Made by a program: the position numbers and the translations under genes. The notes below the pieces were generated by a model that was not told the DNA's origin, made no database searches, and saw only the letters and a program-made list of their open reading frames with translations. Positions 25,760-38,200 of a stretch of DNA of 64,000 nucleotides are shown here, in pieces. The stretch's first letter is position 1. Each line of letters starts with the position of its first letter. The stretch is from Lamellibrachia satsuma (taxonomy: Eukaryota > Annelida > Polychaeta > Sabellida > Siboglinidae), in contig BSQZ01000004.1 of the NCBI GenBank assembly GCA_033239005.1, positions 12,281,507-12,345,506 on the forward strand, given 5' to 3'.

Positions 25760-26427
25760 TGTGACATAGTCACTTGTCGGTTCGATTAGTTTAGTTACCC
25801 ACCACATGATGGCAGCACCCAGGGTAATGTAATGTAATTTAGAGAATATAGTTAGTGAACTATTATTGCTATGATTATTTGTCCTGTAATTAGTTGTATT
25901 TACTGTGTAGGTAGTTGGTCTTATTACTAATAATTCAGTTGTTTAAACATAAATTTTACCCTAGAGACAGGGGTCACGTGTGGTCAGTGGAAGGGGCCTG
26001 CCCCAGTGGGCCAGGCGTGATTCTACAGTTAATGACAACTCTGTTTTGGTGAACGCAAGTCCTGGCCCACTCCTGATTGTGGCCAGTCGTCTTTTAAGAC
26101 GTCTTTTAAGTCGTCTTTTGAGTCTTATTTTGAGTCGTCTTTTGGGTCGTCTTTATTATTGTGTTTAATGTCATCTGTTCTTTCACCTTTTATTGTTGTT
26201 CTTAACGCTCTTGCTTTTGGTTGTATTTTGAACTTTCAGTTGACATTTTATACTTTGATGAGGTACCAAAGTTAGATCAGTAGTGCAAATTGTGCAAGGA
26301 CTGAGAAACTTGGTTTTGTATAATTTTAGTAGTTAAACTGTAATAAACACAATTTTATCTTCAAATTTGCCTTACAGTGGTCTATTCTTAATTTAGGCAT
26401 AAGCTTACCACCCACAGACTACATTTA
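25760..26427 (+). repeat. 5' LTR
   Basis: Starts tgtgacatagtcac and ends at ctaca plus ttta before the PBS. It carries a local expansion of gtcgtcttttgagtc-type units at 26090-26155 that is short in the 3' LTR. It lacks the 814-bp block of the 3' LTR; the equivalent junction is after 26048. Confidence 0.92.
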
Positions 26428-26444
26428 TGGTGTCAGAAGCGGGA
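26428..26444 (+). promoter_or_regulatory. Primer binding site
   Basis: tggtgtcagaagcggga. Its complement ends cttctgacacca, matching the 3' end of metazoan tRNA-Leu as I recall it. Confidence 0.75.
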
Positions 26445-26530
26445 TAGACCTTTTTAACTAAAAAAATTATAGGCAGGACCGAAATTTTAAGTTAATTTGA
26501 TAAGACGACTGGCCACCCAGGTAAAAGAGT

Positions 26531-27474
26531 ATGGACCAGGAGGATATCGGAGAAGTACGCGATGAGCTAGAAACGATGCGTCAGCAACTGAAAAATTTGC
26601 TGGAGCAAAAAGAGAGTGCCTCAGCACCAGTGACGGTGGTTGTACAGCGTGAGCAACGACTCCGAAGCTTCTCGGGGTCGGGAGCAGAAACAGTCACTGA
26701 GTGGATAGAGGATGCACATGCCATGATAAGTGCGCAGGGTCTGACAGGAAAAGAAACAGCAGACTGTCTGTTATCCCATCTTGAAGGACCAGCACGACGG
26801 GAAGTTAGATGTCGACCTGCTGACCAGTTAAACAATGCAGATGCCCTTTTCAAAAATCTTCGCGAGATGTTTGGCGAACGGGGAAGTGCTTCCCAGTTGC
26901 TAAGAAATTTCTAAGAAAGGAAACAGATGGAGGGTGAGACCATTACAGAGTATTCTCACCAGCTCGTTCAACTGATAGACCGACTCGAAAACACGTCCCC
27001 AGATCATGTGGTCGACCGAGACACAATGCTCAGAGATCAGCTAATTGAAAATGTGCGCGAGCCATATCTGAGATGGGAACTGAAGAAGCAGGTGACAAAT
27101 GAGCCTGAGAGTACATTCATCACCTGCAGGTAGACAGCGATACAGTGGTCAACAGAGACCGAAACTAAGAAGAAAGTACGGACTTCTTCGCAGTAGTAGA
27201 CGCGAAATCGATGCAATCTCTGCCGCAGCAACCTCACAACGATCAAGTGGTGAAGATGCTCGCAGAGATGATGGCCAAACAGCAAACCCTCATCGAAGGA
27301 ATTGCACACCAACAGCAAGAGTTGGCTAAGAACCAAGAGGAGCTACGTCAGCTAGCTAGTGGAACACAGAGAGGTCCATCGAGCAGGATGCGCAGCGCAG
27401 GAATATGCTTCAAATGTCGGAAACCTGGACATATGGCCAGAGACTGTCGCTCTGCTGGAGACAGCAGGGGATAG
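26531..27474 (+). pseudogene. Gypsy gag (broken)
   Basis: The first part has a coiled-coil N-terminus (EVRDELETMRQQLKNLLEQ) and capsid-like LRSFSG, TEWIEDAH and LLSHLEGPARREV. An in-frame TAA at 26912-26914 interrupts it; the same frame continues with TITEYSHQLVQLIDRLE. Frameshifts follow. One CCHC knuckle (CFKCRKPGHMARDC, 27406-27447) is in frame 1 and a second (CYFCGKLGHHQREC, 27480-27521) is in frame 3. Confidence 0.85.
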
Positions 27475-28315
27475 GGACTTGCTACTTCTGTGGAAAGTTG
27501 GGTCACCATCAAAGAGAATGTTCCGCATTCAAGGATGCACAGGTGAAGGTGAGATGTGGTCAGCAGACGTCAAACTAGGTTGCTCCACTACTACGGGCCG
27601 AGTGGTGGAGAAGGGAGTGACTGGCTCTGTAAGATCTGACAATGACAGCTTAGAATGTCTGGTTGGTCATGCACCAATACTAGAAGTGAAGATGGGAGGC
27701 ATTCCAGTGGTATGTCTGATGGACACCGGCAGTCAAGTGACAACTGTCACTGAAAGTTTCTTCAAAGAACATTTGAAAACATTGGCTGCTGATGTGATGG
27801 ATCCCAAGAGTTGGTTGGTCGTCAGAGCAGCAAATGGAATTGAAATACCTTACATAGGGTATATCGAGATAGATATGGAAGTTTGCGGCATATATGTTCT
27901 GAAGAGAGGGGTACTGATAGTAAAGGACTCAACAAACCTTGCAAGCCAGGAAGTAAATGGTCTTCTGGGAACATATGTTCTGATGCAGGTGCCAGTTTTG
28001 AAGAACATGCTAAACGGCATGAAAACTGAGGCCTACAGGCCAACAAGAGAAGCAGTCAGCTTTGCCAGGGTAGCAGGTCATTGTCCAATTAGAGTACCAG
28101 CCAATTCGTACGTGAACGTTAAAGCAAGAGGACGCGGAAGTATGGACTCCATGCTGGTCGAACCTTTGTCGACACCTATACCAGGAAATCTGGTAGTAGT
28201 TAATACGTTGGTCAAAGGATCGTATTTCTACGTGAAGGTTGTCAATGGGTCGAACGTCGATGTCGAACTGCAACCACGGACACGGATTGGGCTGTTACGA
28301 CCTGCTACGCCTTAA
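27359..28315 (+). pseudogene. Gypsy protease region
   Basis: The meaningful part starts after about residue 95. The aspartic protease site is CLMDTGSQV, Asp codon at 27722. It is followed by YIGYIEIDMEV, KDSTN and VNGLLGTYV. It ends at a TAA (28313-28315), but the same frame continues beyond it (VEVSANVITIS, EVDVQDILASLHL) to a second stop at 28494 and then into RT. Confidence 0.87.
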
Positions 28316-28498
28316 CAAAATATGAGAGTGGAGGTCTCAGCAAATGTAATTACCATCAGCACTCCAATAGAAGACAAAGTCACACCGACTGCAGAAGTAG
28401 ATGTTCAGGACATCTTAGCAAGCCTACACCTGTCAGGATTTCAAGGAACACCTGATGAGATGATACAAATAAGGAAACTCTTTGTGAAGCATTGAGAT

Positions 28499-31039
28499 GT
28501 GTTTGCAAGTTCTTCTGACAACCTTGGTTGCACCACAGCGTTGAAACACAACATACGAACCACAGACGACATTCCTGTTGTTCAGCCATACCGGAGAATC
28601 CCCCCAACACAACTACAGGAGGTGAAGGAACACATGGAGAAGCTGATGAGAAACGGAATGATTGTACCTAGTAAGAGCAGCCATGCTAGTGCAATTGTAC
28701 TAGTACGAAAGAAGAACGGAGATCTAAGAATGTGCATTGACTACAGAGCACTTAACAACAAGACAATCAAAGATGCTCATCCACTTCCAAGAATCGTGGA
28801 GTCATTAGACACAATGACAGGTGCACAGTATTTTACAACACTGGATCTACAATCAGCGTATAACCAGGTGCAGATGGAACCAGATGACCAGCACAAAACG
28901 GCATTTACAACACCATTCGGTGTATATGAATTCACCCGAATGCCATACGGCTTATGCAATGCCGCTGCAACGTTCCAGCGCCTCATGCAAATGACCTTCA
29001 GTGCTGAGATGTTTGAAATATTACTGGTCTACTTAGATGACATTGTCATCTTCTCAAAGTGTATCGAAGAACACCTGAAGAGGCTGCATGCAGTATTCAC
29101 CAAGTTACGACAGTTCGGATTGAAACTGGAGCTGAAGAAGTGCAACTTCTTTAAGAAGGAAGTGCTGTACTTAGGTCACCTGATCGGTGCTGAAGGAGTA
29201 GCAACGGATCCGTCCAAGATAGCAGTCGTCGAGAAGTGGCCTGTCCCAAAAACTCTCAAGGACTTACGATCATTCCTTGGCTTTGCTTCCTACTACCGAA
29301 GATACGTACCTAATTTCACGCAAATCGCGAGTCCACTACACCGAGTGGTAACTGATGCTTGCAAGGCGGGAAAAGGGAAGCGAAGAACCAGCAAAATGTA
29401 CGACTTAGAGAAATGTTGGACTGACGAATGTGAAACAGCATTCAATGCTTTAAAGACAGCACTGACGACAACACCAGTACTAGGATTCGCCGACTATAAT
29501 CTGCCATTCATTGTTGAGACAGATGCATGTGACAAGGGGCTGGGAGCTGTCCTAAGCCTGATGCAAGATGGAAAACTGCTTGTGATAGCATATGCTATTC
29601 GTAGTTTACGGGGTGCTGAGAAGAATGATGTCAACTATTCTGCAATGAGATTGGAGACACTAGCCTTAAAATGGGCTGTGACTGAAAAGTTCCGCGATTA
29701 CCTGCTTGGTGGAACATTCACTGTTTACACGGACAACAATCCACTGATGTACCTGAACAAGAAAGTAAAGCTGACAGCTGTTGAGCAAAGATGGGCTGCG
29801 TCTTTGGCACCATTCAACTTCGACATACGGTACCGCCCTGGTCGCTGTAATGCTAATGCTGACGGATTGTCACGCCTTACTGAATGCAACAAGGCATGCA
29901 TCAACATCCCCACTGTCGAAGCTAGCCTTGCAATGGTCACACAGACGTCTCACTTGCCAGTGAATCTGAGGGTAGTGGTGATGGAGGAATCCGCCAATCG
30001 CGAGATTGCTAAGTGTTGTAAATGCAATGTAAATACAGATCTCGCAGAACAGGCGACAACAACATTGCCAGGACTGCCGAAAGAGGCAATGGGAGAATTA
30101 CAGGCTGCTGATTCCACCATTGATAGACTCATCTATTACCGGAAGATAGGAAGACGCCCGACGATGGGCGAGAAATCATCTGAGACAGCAAATGTGATCC
30201 AGTTGGTATGCCAATGGGATCACATTGTGGAAACAAATGGAGTTCTCTACCGGCGCGTGCTAGACTCTAAAGTTGGCGAAATTGATCAATTGTTGCTGCC
30301 AAGATGTTTGCAAGATAGCGTACTAGAAAGTTTGCACAACAAACAAGGTCACCAAGGAGTGGAGAGAACAGAGAAACTGGTGAGAGCACGCTGCTACTGG
30401 CCGACGTTACACAAAGATGTACAAACATGGATTAATCTGTGTGAGCGTTGTACGCTTGGTAAATTTCCCGCAAAGAAAATGAGAACACCACTGGGCAGGC
30501 TCATTGCTACACGACCCCTAGAGGTGGTCGCCATCAATTACACAGTATTAGAGCCCTCGTCAGATGGTCGGGAAAATGTACTCATAATCACCGATGTCTT
30601 TACAAAGTTCACAGTTGCAGTGGTAACCCGAAACCAGAAAGCAGAGACAGTAACCAAGGCACTGGTTACACAATGGTTTGAACCTTACGGTATTTCGCAG
30701 AGGATACACAGCGACAATGGGCGCAACTTCGATTCAGTGCTAATAAGTGAACTTTGCAAACTATATGGAATTCAGCGTTCTCATACTACTCCCTACCACC
30801 CAGCTGGAAATGGCCAATGTGAGCGGTTTAACCGGACACTGCATGATCTACTGAGAACATTATCGGAGAAGAAGAAGAAGTGGGCTGAGCATGTACTCGA
30901 TGTGGTCAACGCCTACAATCTGACTCCACATTCCAGCACGGGATACGCACCATTCTACCTAATGTTTGGCAGAGATTCTAGACAACCAATCGACCTACTG
31001 CTGGGTACAGGAGAACAGGAGGTGGAACCAAGTGACTGA
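28499..31039 (+). pseudogene. Gypsy RT, RNase H and integrase
   Basis: 846 open codons. [39 protein letters not shown], catalytic YLDD at 29030-29041. RNase [39 protein letters not shown]. Integrase: HHCC zinc finger (HNKQGHQG ... CERCTLGK), then the DDE core, where the first Asp is replaced by Asn (AINYTVLE, codon aat at 30536-30538). The other two acids remain (HSDNG at 30713, QCERF at 30821). A TGA at 31037-31039, probably from TGG, stops the frame, which then continues to 31675. Confidence 0.93.
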
Positions 31040-31675
31040 GTTTCCCGTCACCAACAACGACTGCAAGAAGCCTATCAACTTGCACGAAGACAACTGGTAC
31101 ACGAAGCTGATAGTCGTAAGAAACACTACGACCGCAAGGCACGTGATCTTCCCTTGTCGTTTGGACAACGAGTGTACCGTAGAAAACGTGACATTCGAGG
31201 TCTTAACAAAATCCAAGATGTTTGGGAAGGAAAAGTATACAAAGTTGTAGCGAGAAAGGGAAAGAACGATGTGTACGTGATCGAACCAGCTGACGGGTTT
31301 GGAGAATTGCGAACTGTGAATCGGGTGGATCTTCGACTGTGTCCTCAACCAGAAACAACAACGAGGCGGAAGCTGCCCTGCCTTCCTGATGAGAAGACAG
31401 TAGACCCTGACCGACATGAGGAATTATCTGACGACGAGCGGCTGCAGTGGAGATGCATAATACGTAGTTCACTTCCACAACCACTGGAACGCGTGAGCAG
31501 CAGTGATGACAGCAGCGACAGTCCGATCAACGATGGCTGTGAGGTAACGACAGACACCTCTGAGGCAGAAAGATCACACGAGGACATTACAACAGTGCGG
31601 CGATCGTCACGAACAACGGCAGGATGGCATTCGAACCGTTTTAGAGAGCCACGTTCGGCTTTGAATGGACACTAG
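31040..31675 (+). pseudogene. Gypsy integrase C-terminal region
   Basis: In the same frame as the upstream pol after the TGA: QQRLQEAYQLARRQL, HYDRKARDL, FGQRVYRRKRDIRG, GKVYKVVARKG, ending with an acidic/Ser-rich tail and RSSRTTAGWHSNRF. It is typical of the post-core chromatin or DNA-binding tail of Gypsy integrases. Confidence 0.85.
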
Positions 31676-31719
31676 AATTAACATTACTTGTGTTTAGTTA
31701 ACTTTAAGGTAATGTTAGC

Positions 31720-31733
31720 AAAAGTGGGGTGGA
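31720..31733 (+). promoter_or_regulatory. Polypurine tract
   Basis: aaaagtggggtgga, directly before the 3' LTR start; the expected plus-strand primer. Confidence 0.8.
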
Positions 31734-33157
31734 TGTGACATAGTCACTTGTCAGTTTGATTAGTTTAGTTACCCACCACATGATGGCAGCACCCAGGGTA
31801 ATGTAATGTAATTTAGAGAATATAGTTAGTGAACTATTATTGCTATGATTATTTGTCCTGTAATTAGTTGTATTTACTGTGTAGGTAGTTGGTCTTATTA
31901 CGAATAATTCAGTTGTTTAAACATAAATTTTACCCTAGAGACAGGGGTCACGTGTGGTCAGTGGAAGGGGCCCTGCCCCAGTGGGCCAGGTGTGATTCTA
32001 CAGTTAATGACAACTCTGTTTTGGTAAGTCCCTAAATGATGTTTTCTACCTTATTAAGCAATGTTTTCAAATTATAATTGTATCATACTATGTGATAGAG
32101 AATTTTATGTCAAGGCATGTACTTTATCAGTTATAATTACTTAGTGGTGACTTTGATTACTAATGTGTGGAAGATCAGGAATAAATGGTCGTTGGACCTT
32201 AGGGAAGAATGCCCAACAGGGCTTAAAGAGATTTTGACCACTTGCAGTCAGTAGCTTGTAAATGTACAGATCCCTTTAGAAAGTTAAGTTTTGATCATGT
32301 TTAGTGGTGCTACTGTTATAGTTAATATGTTATAAGATGTGATAGACATGGTGCAAGCATAAATTGTGCATGTATATAGGTATTATGTAACTGTCCCTAC
32401 AGTTAAGCCAGGATCAATCTGGTGCCCTCTCTCCCTTTGAAGTTACATTGATTAATTGCTCTAGGAGGTGGCTGGGAGGGGGCTGATATTGAGTATTCCC
32501 TAGAGACCTGTAAGTTGAGCAGTGTCCAAGACTTGCTTGTAAACAACAGTGGAATGACAGCTAGGCTATTCAGAGCATGCACATGTGAAATTGACAACAT
32601 AGTTGACTGTTGAATTTATTATATTAAGGGTGTTTTACATGTAGAGTACTAGTATTACATTAATACCTACAAGTATGATTATATATTAGTACTGAATAAG
32701 ATAATAGGTATTTTATAGACAATATTGTGAACAACACCAATGTGTTGGAACTATGGTACTTAACAGATGTTGACGTGTCATCTCACACTGGACACTATGA
32801 TATGCAAATAGCTTACTTGTTTGGTTTGTATTTGTACAGGCGAATGCAAGTCCTGGCCCACTCCTGATTGTGGCCAGTTGTCTTTTAAGTCTTATTTTGT
32901 GTTTAATGTCATCTGTTCTTTCACCTTTTATTGTTGTTCTTAACGCTCTTGCTTTTGGTTGTATTTTGAACTTTCGGTTGACATTTTATACTTTGATGAG
33001 GTACCGAAGTTAGATCAGTAGTGCAAATTGTGCAAGGACTGAGAAACTTGGTTTTTTATAATTTTAGTAGTTAAACTGTAATAAACGCAATTTTATTTGC
33101 CTTACAGTGGTCTATTCTTAATTTAGGCATAAGCTTACCATCCACAGCCTACATTTA
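31734..33157 (+). repeat. 3' LTR with 814-bp intron-like insertion
   Basis: Matches the 5' LTR on both sides of the extra block 32024-32837. It is otherwise similar, with scattered substitutions and shorter gtctttt repeats. Confidence 0.92.
32024..32837 (+). other. Intron-like block inside the 3' LTR
   Basis: Starts gtaagtcc and ends tttgtatttgtacag. Taking out exactly this GT...AG segment joins gttttg to gcgaatgcaag, which aligns base for base with gttttg-gtgaacgcaag in the 5' LTR apart from two substitutions. No inverted repeats or target duplication are seen at its edges, and it has no coding frame. Confidence 0.8.
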
Positions 33158-33905
33158 GTCTAGACAAAGAAGGTTGTAGGTTAGATCAGTATAGTACGGC
33201 AGGGGTTCCAACTTCCCATGCAACTACAGGTGTATACAAAGAAGTTTGAAATGTGGTGATGGGCTGGCAGTTCAGAAAACTGTACCATCAAAGCTTAAAT
33301 AAAGGTATTACTCTGATACTCAGAGAATTCCAGTATTGTGAAGTGTATGCAGTACTATTTAAAAACTGCAATACAGTTTTGCAAGTATTTACAATACTTC
33401 CAAATTTAAAGTAGATTTTTTTCAATAGTTTTATATTTTAAATTGTGTGATTTGTTCCTCAAAGAATGCATATAACATCCTATAACACCTCATCTTATTA
33501 AATACAGTGGTATTAGGGTCACTCTCAGGACTGGGCCAAATTTACTTGAATAGCGAGGTGACTGTATTAGTGGTACTAAATGTCCTGTGCTTTACTAGTA
33601 TGGAAATAATTTGGTACTATTCCATGGTGAACACGATGAGGTGACTGTATTAACGAGGTGATCATAAAAGTCTATAAAGTGATGTTTGACTGTATTGCAA
33701 TTTATACTATTTAAAGTGGAAAAATGCTTGCAATACTTTTATAGCACTTTTAAAAAAATGCAACACAGCATTGTATGTATTTGCAATACTTTTAAATGTA
33801 TTATGCACATCCCTGTTGTATTGGTGATAAATTAAGTGGGCATTTAAAATGAGATGTGTGTACTGTGTAGCAATAAATAGTAAAATAAAAATTTGACATT
33901 TATCG
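33158..33905. other. Intergenic region after the LTR element
   Basis: AT-rich with recurring phrases on the theme gcaatacttttaaa (33370-33800), possibly an old decayed repeat. No gene was seen. Confidence 0.5.
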
Positions 33906-34160
33906 ATCTGGAGTGATGCATGAGCTTTATTGTGAACATGTGTCCCATTTGAAAAGATCTGGAGTGATGCATGAGCTTTATTGTGAACATGTGTCCCATT
34001 TGAAAAGATCTGGAGTGATGCATGAGCTTTATTGTGAACATGTGTCCCATTTGAAAAGATCTGGAGTGATGCATGACCTTTATTGTGAACATGTGTCCCA
34101 TTTGAAAAGATCTGGAGTGATGCATGAGCTTTATTGTGAACATGTGTCCCATTTGAAAAG
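33906..34160. repeat. 51-bp tandem repeat, five copies
   Basis: Unit ggagtgatgcatgagcttta... ending ttgaaaagatct, nearly identical across copies. Because 51 is a multiple of three, both strands stay open (17-residue periods such as MHELYCEHVSHLK). I see no reason to call it a gene. Confidence 0.95.
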
Positions 34161-34308
34161 TGATCAGTATTCTACTAGAGTGATAGATAATAGACACACA
34201 TTAACATAAGTGATCAGTATTCTACTAGAGTGATAGATAATAGACACACATTAACATAAGTGATCAGTATTCTACTAGAATGATAGATAATAGACACACA
34301 TTAACATA
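34159..34308. repeat. 50-bp tandem repeat, three copies
   Basis: Unit starts aagtgatcagtattctacta and ends cacattaacat. It directly follows the 51-bp array. Confidence 0.95.
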
Positions 34309-34893
34309 GACAGAAATTAACAAACAATGTCTCAGTCATAAAAAACACCAGGATAACACACAAAAGCACACTTAATTATTTCCAATGTGTAATGCATGTC
34401 CATAGTCTATAACACGTATTTATATGAATTACCCATACATGTTTCCATTGAGAAGCCGTCATAAAGATACAAGAAGAAAACAGTTTTGAGTGAAACTGCT
34501 CCTGCTAAGCATAATAATTATTATGGAACTCGCAACATTTAACAATGCGACAACATTTGACAATGCGACAATGTTCGACATTGCAACAACGTTCAACATT
34601 GCGACAGTTCAACCCTTGGACATCACGGCCAAATGATGATATATTCACCCAAAAGGGCAACACTATTTCACACATAATGGAATGTTATTAAATTATTAAT
34701 GATTATATTATATTAAAATAGCTTGCATATTTCTTTCAATCAAACATTTTGAATACTTTTTGGTTGGTTGGTAAGCTTTGCTTCATGTGATACGCTTCAC
34801 ATTTCACTGCATACTTTGGGTGATCATTATAGAGCCGCCTAGTTCTACACGATATATACATTGTTTCTACGTGAATAGTTCACTGTGTTCCAG
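34309..34893. other. Region upstream of NAPE-PLD paralog 2
   Basis: Contains a short degenerate array of acaatgcgacaa-like units at 34525-34605. The first exon of paralog 2 was not identified. An in-frame ATG exists at 34778 but would mean no splicing at 34893. Confidence 0.45.
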
Positions 34894-35230
34894 TTGTTTT
34901 CACGTCTCACACAATGCGGCAATATCAGATGTGAACCCTGCTAGAACAGGCGACGACGACCCGACCTCGTCCACCGTATTGGGCGTCAGCATCCACGGCA
35001 TTGAGAAAGGCGAGGAGAACCCGGCGTTTGAGGATGTGGGTACAGCCCATGATGTCAGAGGCGGCAACGCAAGGAATGAGATGGACACAGCCGAGCCGAA
35101 GCTGCAGAAGTCAGTATTCAGGGACTGCCGCTTCCAGAACCCTTGGCTTGGTTGGAAAAACCCAACGCTGGGAGGAGTCTTAAAGTTCCTTCTATTCTCG
35201 AAAGACCACAGCAACGTACCAGATAAGGAG
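34894..35230 (+). CDS. NAPEPLD: NAPE-PLD paralog 2, N-terminal visible exon
   Basis: Acceptor gtgttccag, donor gtaatt. Encodes [18 protein letters not shown] through [10 protein letters not shown] without the intron found in paralog 1. The start phase differs by one base from paralog 1, so either the acceptor or the upstream exon differs. Confidence 0.82.
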
Positions 35231-38200
35231 GTAATTTACAACACACTAAGTTTTGCTTGATTGCTTCCTGTGATGGCTTTATTCTAGTCAATTATGCAAT
35301 TCTCACCGCGAAACATTGATGGTTGCAGTCTTACAACATAATGCTGTCGATGTTACCTCACCAATCATCAGTTGTATAATTTCGTGACAAGGCTGCAGGA
35401 CAGAATGTGATGGAAGGGAACCATCGGAAGAGCTATTCTGAGGCAGTGATAGATGTGGTGAAAAAGAGAGCAAGGGTGTTTGTGGGGGATTCAATAGTCA
35501 GGAAGACCGACAGAGTCTTAAACAAGGGAGATGACGTGGTGGTTTGTTTGCCTGGGGCCAAAATAGAGGCGATAACTGAGAGGGTAGAAAACATCGTGGG
35601 TTTGGGCAAGGGTGGATCTGTTTTAGTACATGTAGGGACAAATAACATAGAGAGGGAGGGTGCAACTGCCATAGTTAGGAAATACAGGCAGTTGATCAGA
35701 ACACTAAAGCAGACGCGGGTTGAGCAGGTAATACTGTCAGGGATTTTACCAGTAATAGGAAGGAGGGGTCACAGATATCGAAATTGCTGGGGGATGACAA
35801 TTAACATACTAGTACAGAAGCTATGTAGGGAAGAGGAAGTTGGATTTGTGGGGAAGTTTTATTGGAAGGGGTGATATGTACATGAAGGATGGGCTTCATC
35901 TAAGTGGAAAGGGGGCAGCAGTATTTGCAGATGGACTCACAGCAGCATTAGACAGTGGCATGGGTAACATAACAAATATTTTTGGCAGTAAACATTGTTT
36001 AAACTAGAAGTGCAGGGGGATTACTTAGAGATGCCTCAAGCAGGACGAGAAGCCACTAGTACAGACAAACCAATAACAAAATGTTCTAAAAACAGGTCTG
36101 AAGCAGGTTATAAATGCATGTGTTTAAATGCTAGGAGTTTAGGAGAGATCGAATAGGTAGAAGGGGAGGGAAAGTTATTTTATATATTAAAGAATCTATT
36201 CGGGCTTATGAAATAATTTAGAAAGGGAAGCAGATTGCGATGAAGCTGTTTGGTGCAAAATATTGTCATGAAATTTAAAATTAACTATTGGATTAGTTTA
36301 CCGAAGTCCAAACATAAACGAAGAGGATAAAACAAAAATACAAAATGCTATAAAGGAAGTTAGTTAAGGGGAATGTATCATAATGGGAGATTTTAACCAT
36401 GGACACATACAATGGAAATCTCTAGAGAGTACGGGGGTGAGGCCCAACAATTTCTGTTTTTAATTCAGGATAGCTTCCTTACTCAGCACATGCACCAACC
36501 AGGGGAGATGATGTATTAGATATAGAAACTTCCACAAAGGTAACTACCAGGTATAAAGATATGAGAAAATACTTAGCAAAGCTAGATTGGAATAACATGC
36601 TGATGAATAAGACTGCTATTGAATGTTGGAATATTCTAAAATATGAAATTGAGAGTATCATCGATAAATTTGTTCCCTTGAAAAACAAGGAAAACGGTCT
36701 AGAAAAAAACACTTGTCAGAAGAAGCTATTAGAAAAATAGTGGTCAAACAAACTATGTGGAGCGTTTATAGGCACACCAGAAAGGATGAAAACTATGCAA
36801 ACTACAAACAGGCACTTAACCTAGCTACAACTGAAATTAGAAAATCTAAAAGAACCTTTGAAAAAAAATTGGCAGGTAATATAAAAAATTACAGCAAGAC
36901 ATTCTATGCTTATGTAAGGAGTAAACAGAAAGTTTGAGATAAGGTCGGATCACTGGAAAACAACAGTGGAAACATAATTTCAGACGGGTATAAAATGGCA
37001 GAGGTCCTGAATGAGTATTTCAGCTCAGTTTTTACCACAGAAGATATCAGCTCACTTCCAGTTCCATTTACTAAATTTGAGAGCAGTAAAACATTTAGGG
37101 CAGTTATTTGTAACTCCTGAAATGATAGCAAAGAAAATGAAAGATAATAAATCACCAGGAGTTGATGGGATACCACCAAAACTGCTTAAGGAAATTGTTG
37201 AGCAAATTAGTACACCACTAGCAAAAGTGTTTAACTTGTCAATAGAAGAAGGAATAGTTACTTCAGAATGGAAAGAAGCAAACATTACACCGCTATTTAA
37301 GAAGGGATCGAGGAACAAGCCAGAAAATTACAGACTAGTGAATTTAACATCAATTGTATGTAAATTAAACGAAACATTAATTAGAGACCACATGGTGGAA
37401 TTCCTTATAAAACATAAATTAATAAATATATCTCAACACGGGTTCCTAAAAGCAAGGTCATGTCTAACTAATCTCTTATGTTTTTTGGAAGAAATTACAA
37501 AGTGGGTAGATGACGGGTCACCAGTGGATGTTATATACTTAGATTTTCAGAAAGCTTTCAATAAAGTGCCACATCAAAGATTGTTACTTAAACTAAAAGC
37601 CCATTGTATAGGTAATGATGTAATCAACTGGATAGAAGAGTGGCTTACACACAGAAGACAGAGAGTAATAGTAGATCTTGCAAAGTACTCAAATTTGCAG
37701 ATGACACAAAAGTATTCAGAAAGATTACTAATGTTACAGATAAACAAAGTTTACAGGATGATCTAGATAAATTAGTTAAATGGTTAAAAAAATGGCAAAT
37801 GTTATTAAATTTTGGGAAGTGTAAATGCATACACATAGGACATGGAAACATGGACGAAGAATATAAAATGGGGGATGCTGTACTAGGTAGAACCACACAA
37901 GAAAAGGACTTAGGAGTAACATTTAGTGCTGACATGAAAGTTTCAGAACAATGTCGGATTGCTGCTTCGAAAGGAAATCAAGTTCTAGGGCTAATTAGGA
38001 GAAATATCAAGTATAAGGAGAAACAGCTAATTGAACCCCTGTACAAAGCAATAGTTAGACCACATTTGGAATATTGTATGGAGGCCATATCATAAAAAGG
38101 ACATAGACAAGCTAGAAAGAATAAAACGAAGAACAACTAAAATGATTCCAGAATTGAGAGAAGTGTTTAAAATAGTGAACGGTTATGAGGATGTTGATAG

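Larger units (their letters stand above)
25760..33157 (+). mobile_element. Gypsy-type LTR retrotransposon, degenerate
   Basis: 5' LTR 25760-26427, primer binding site 26428-26444 (complementary to a tRNA-Leu 3' end as I recall it), gag from 26531, pol to 31675, polypurine tract 31720-31733, 3' LTR 31734-33157. Pol order is protease, RT, RNase H, integrase, as in Gypsy/Metaviridae-like elements. No envelope-like frame was seen. Coding is broken by in-frame stops at 26912, 28313, 28494 and 31037 and by frameshifts in gag. No target-site duplication is visible at the outer ends, and the LTRs differ by an 814-bp block. Confidence 0.93.

Noticed and set aside
33844..34209. A repeat protein made of 17-residue units
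   Set aside because: Same reason: a 51-bp satellite without stops on either strand.
34778..34893. Start of NAPE-PLD paralog 2 at the in-frame ATG at 34778
   Set aside because: The segment MLHVIRFTFHCILWVIII has no counterpart in paralog 1, and a good acceptor (gtgttccag) at 34893 matches the paralog 1 exon border.
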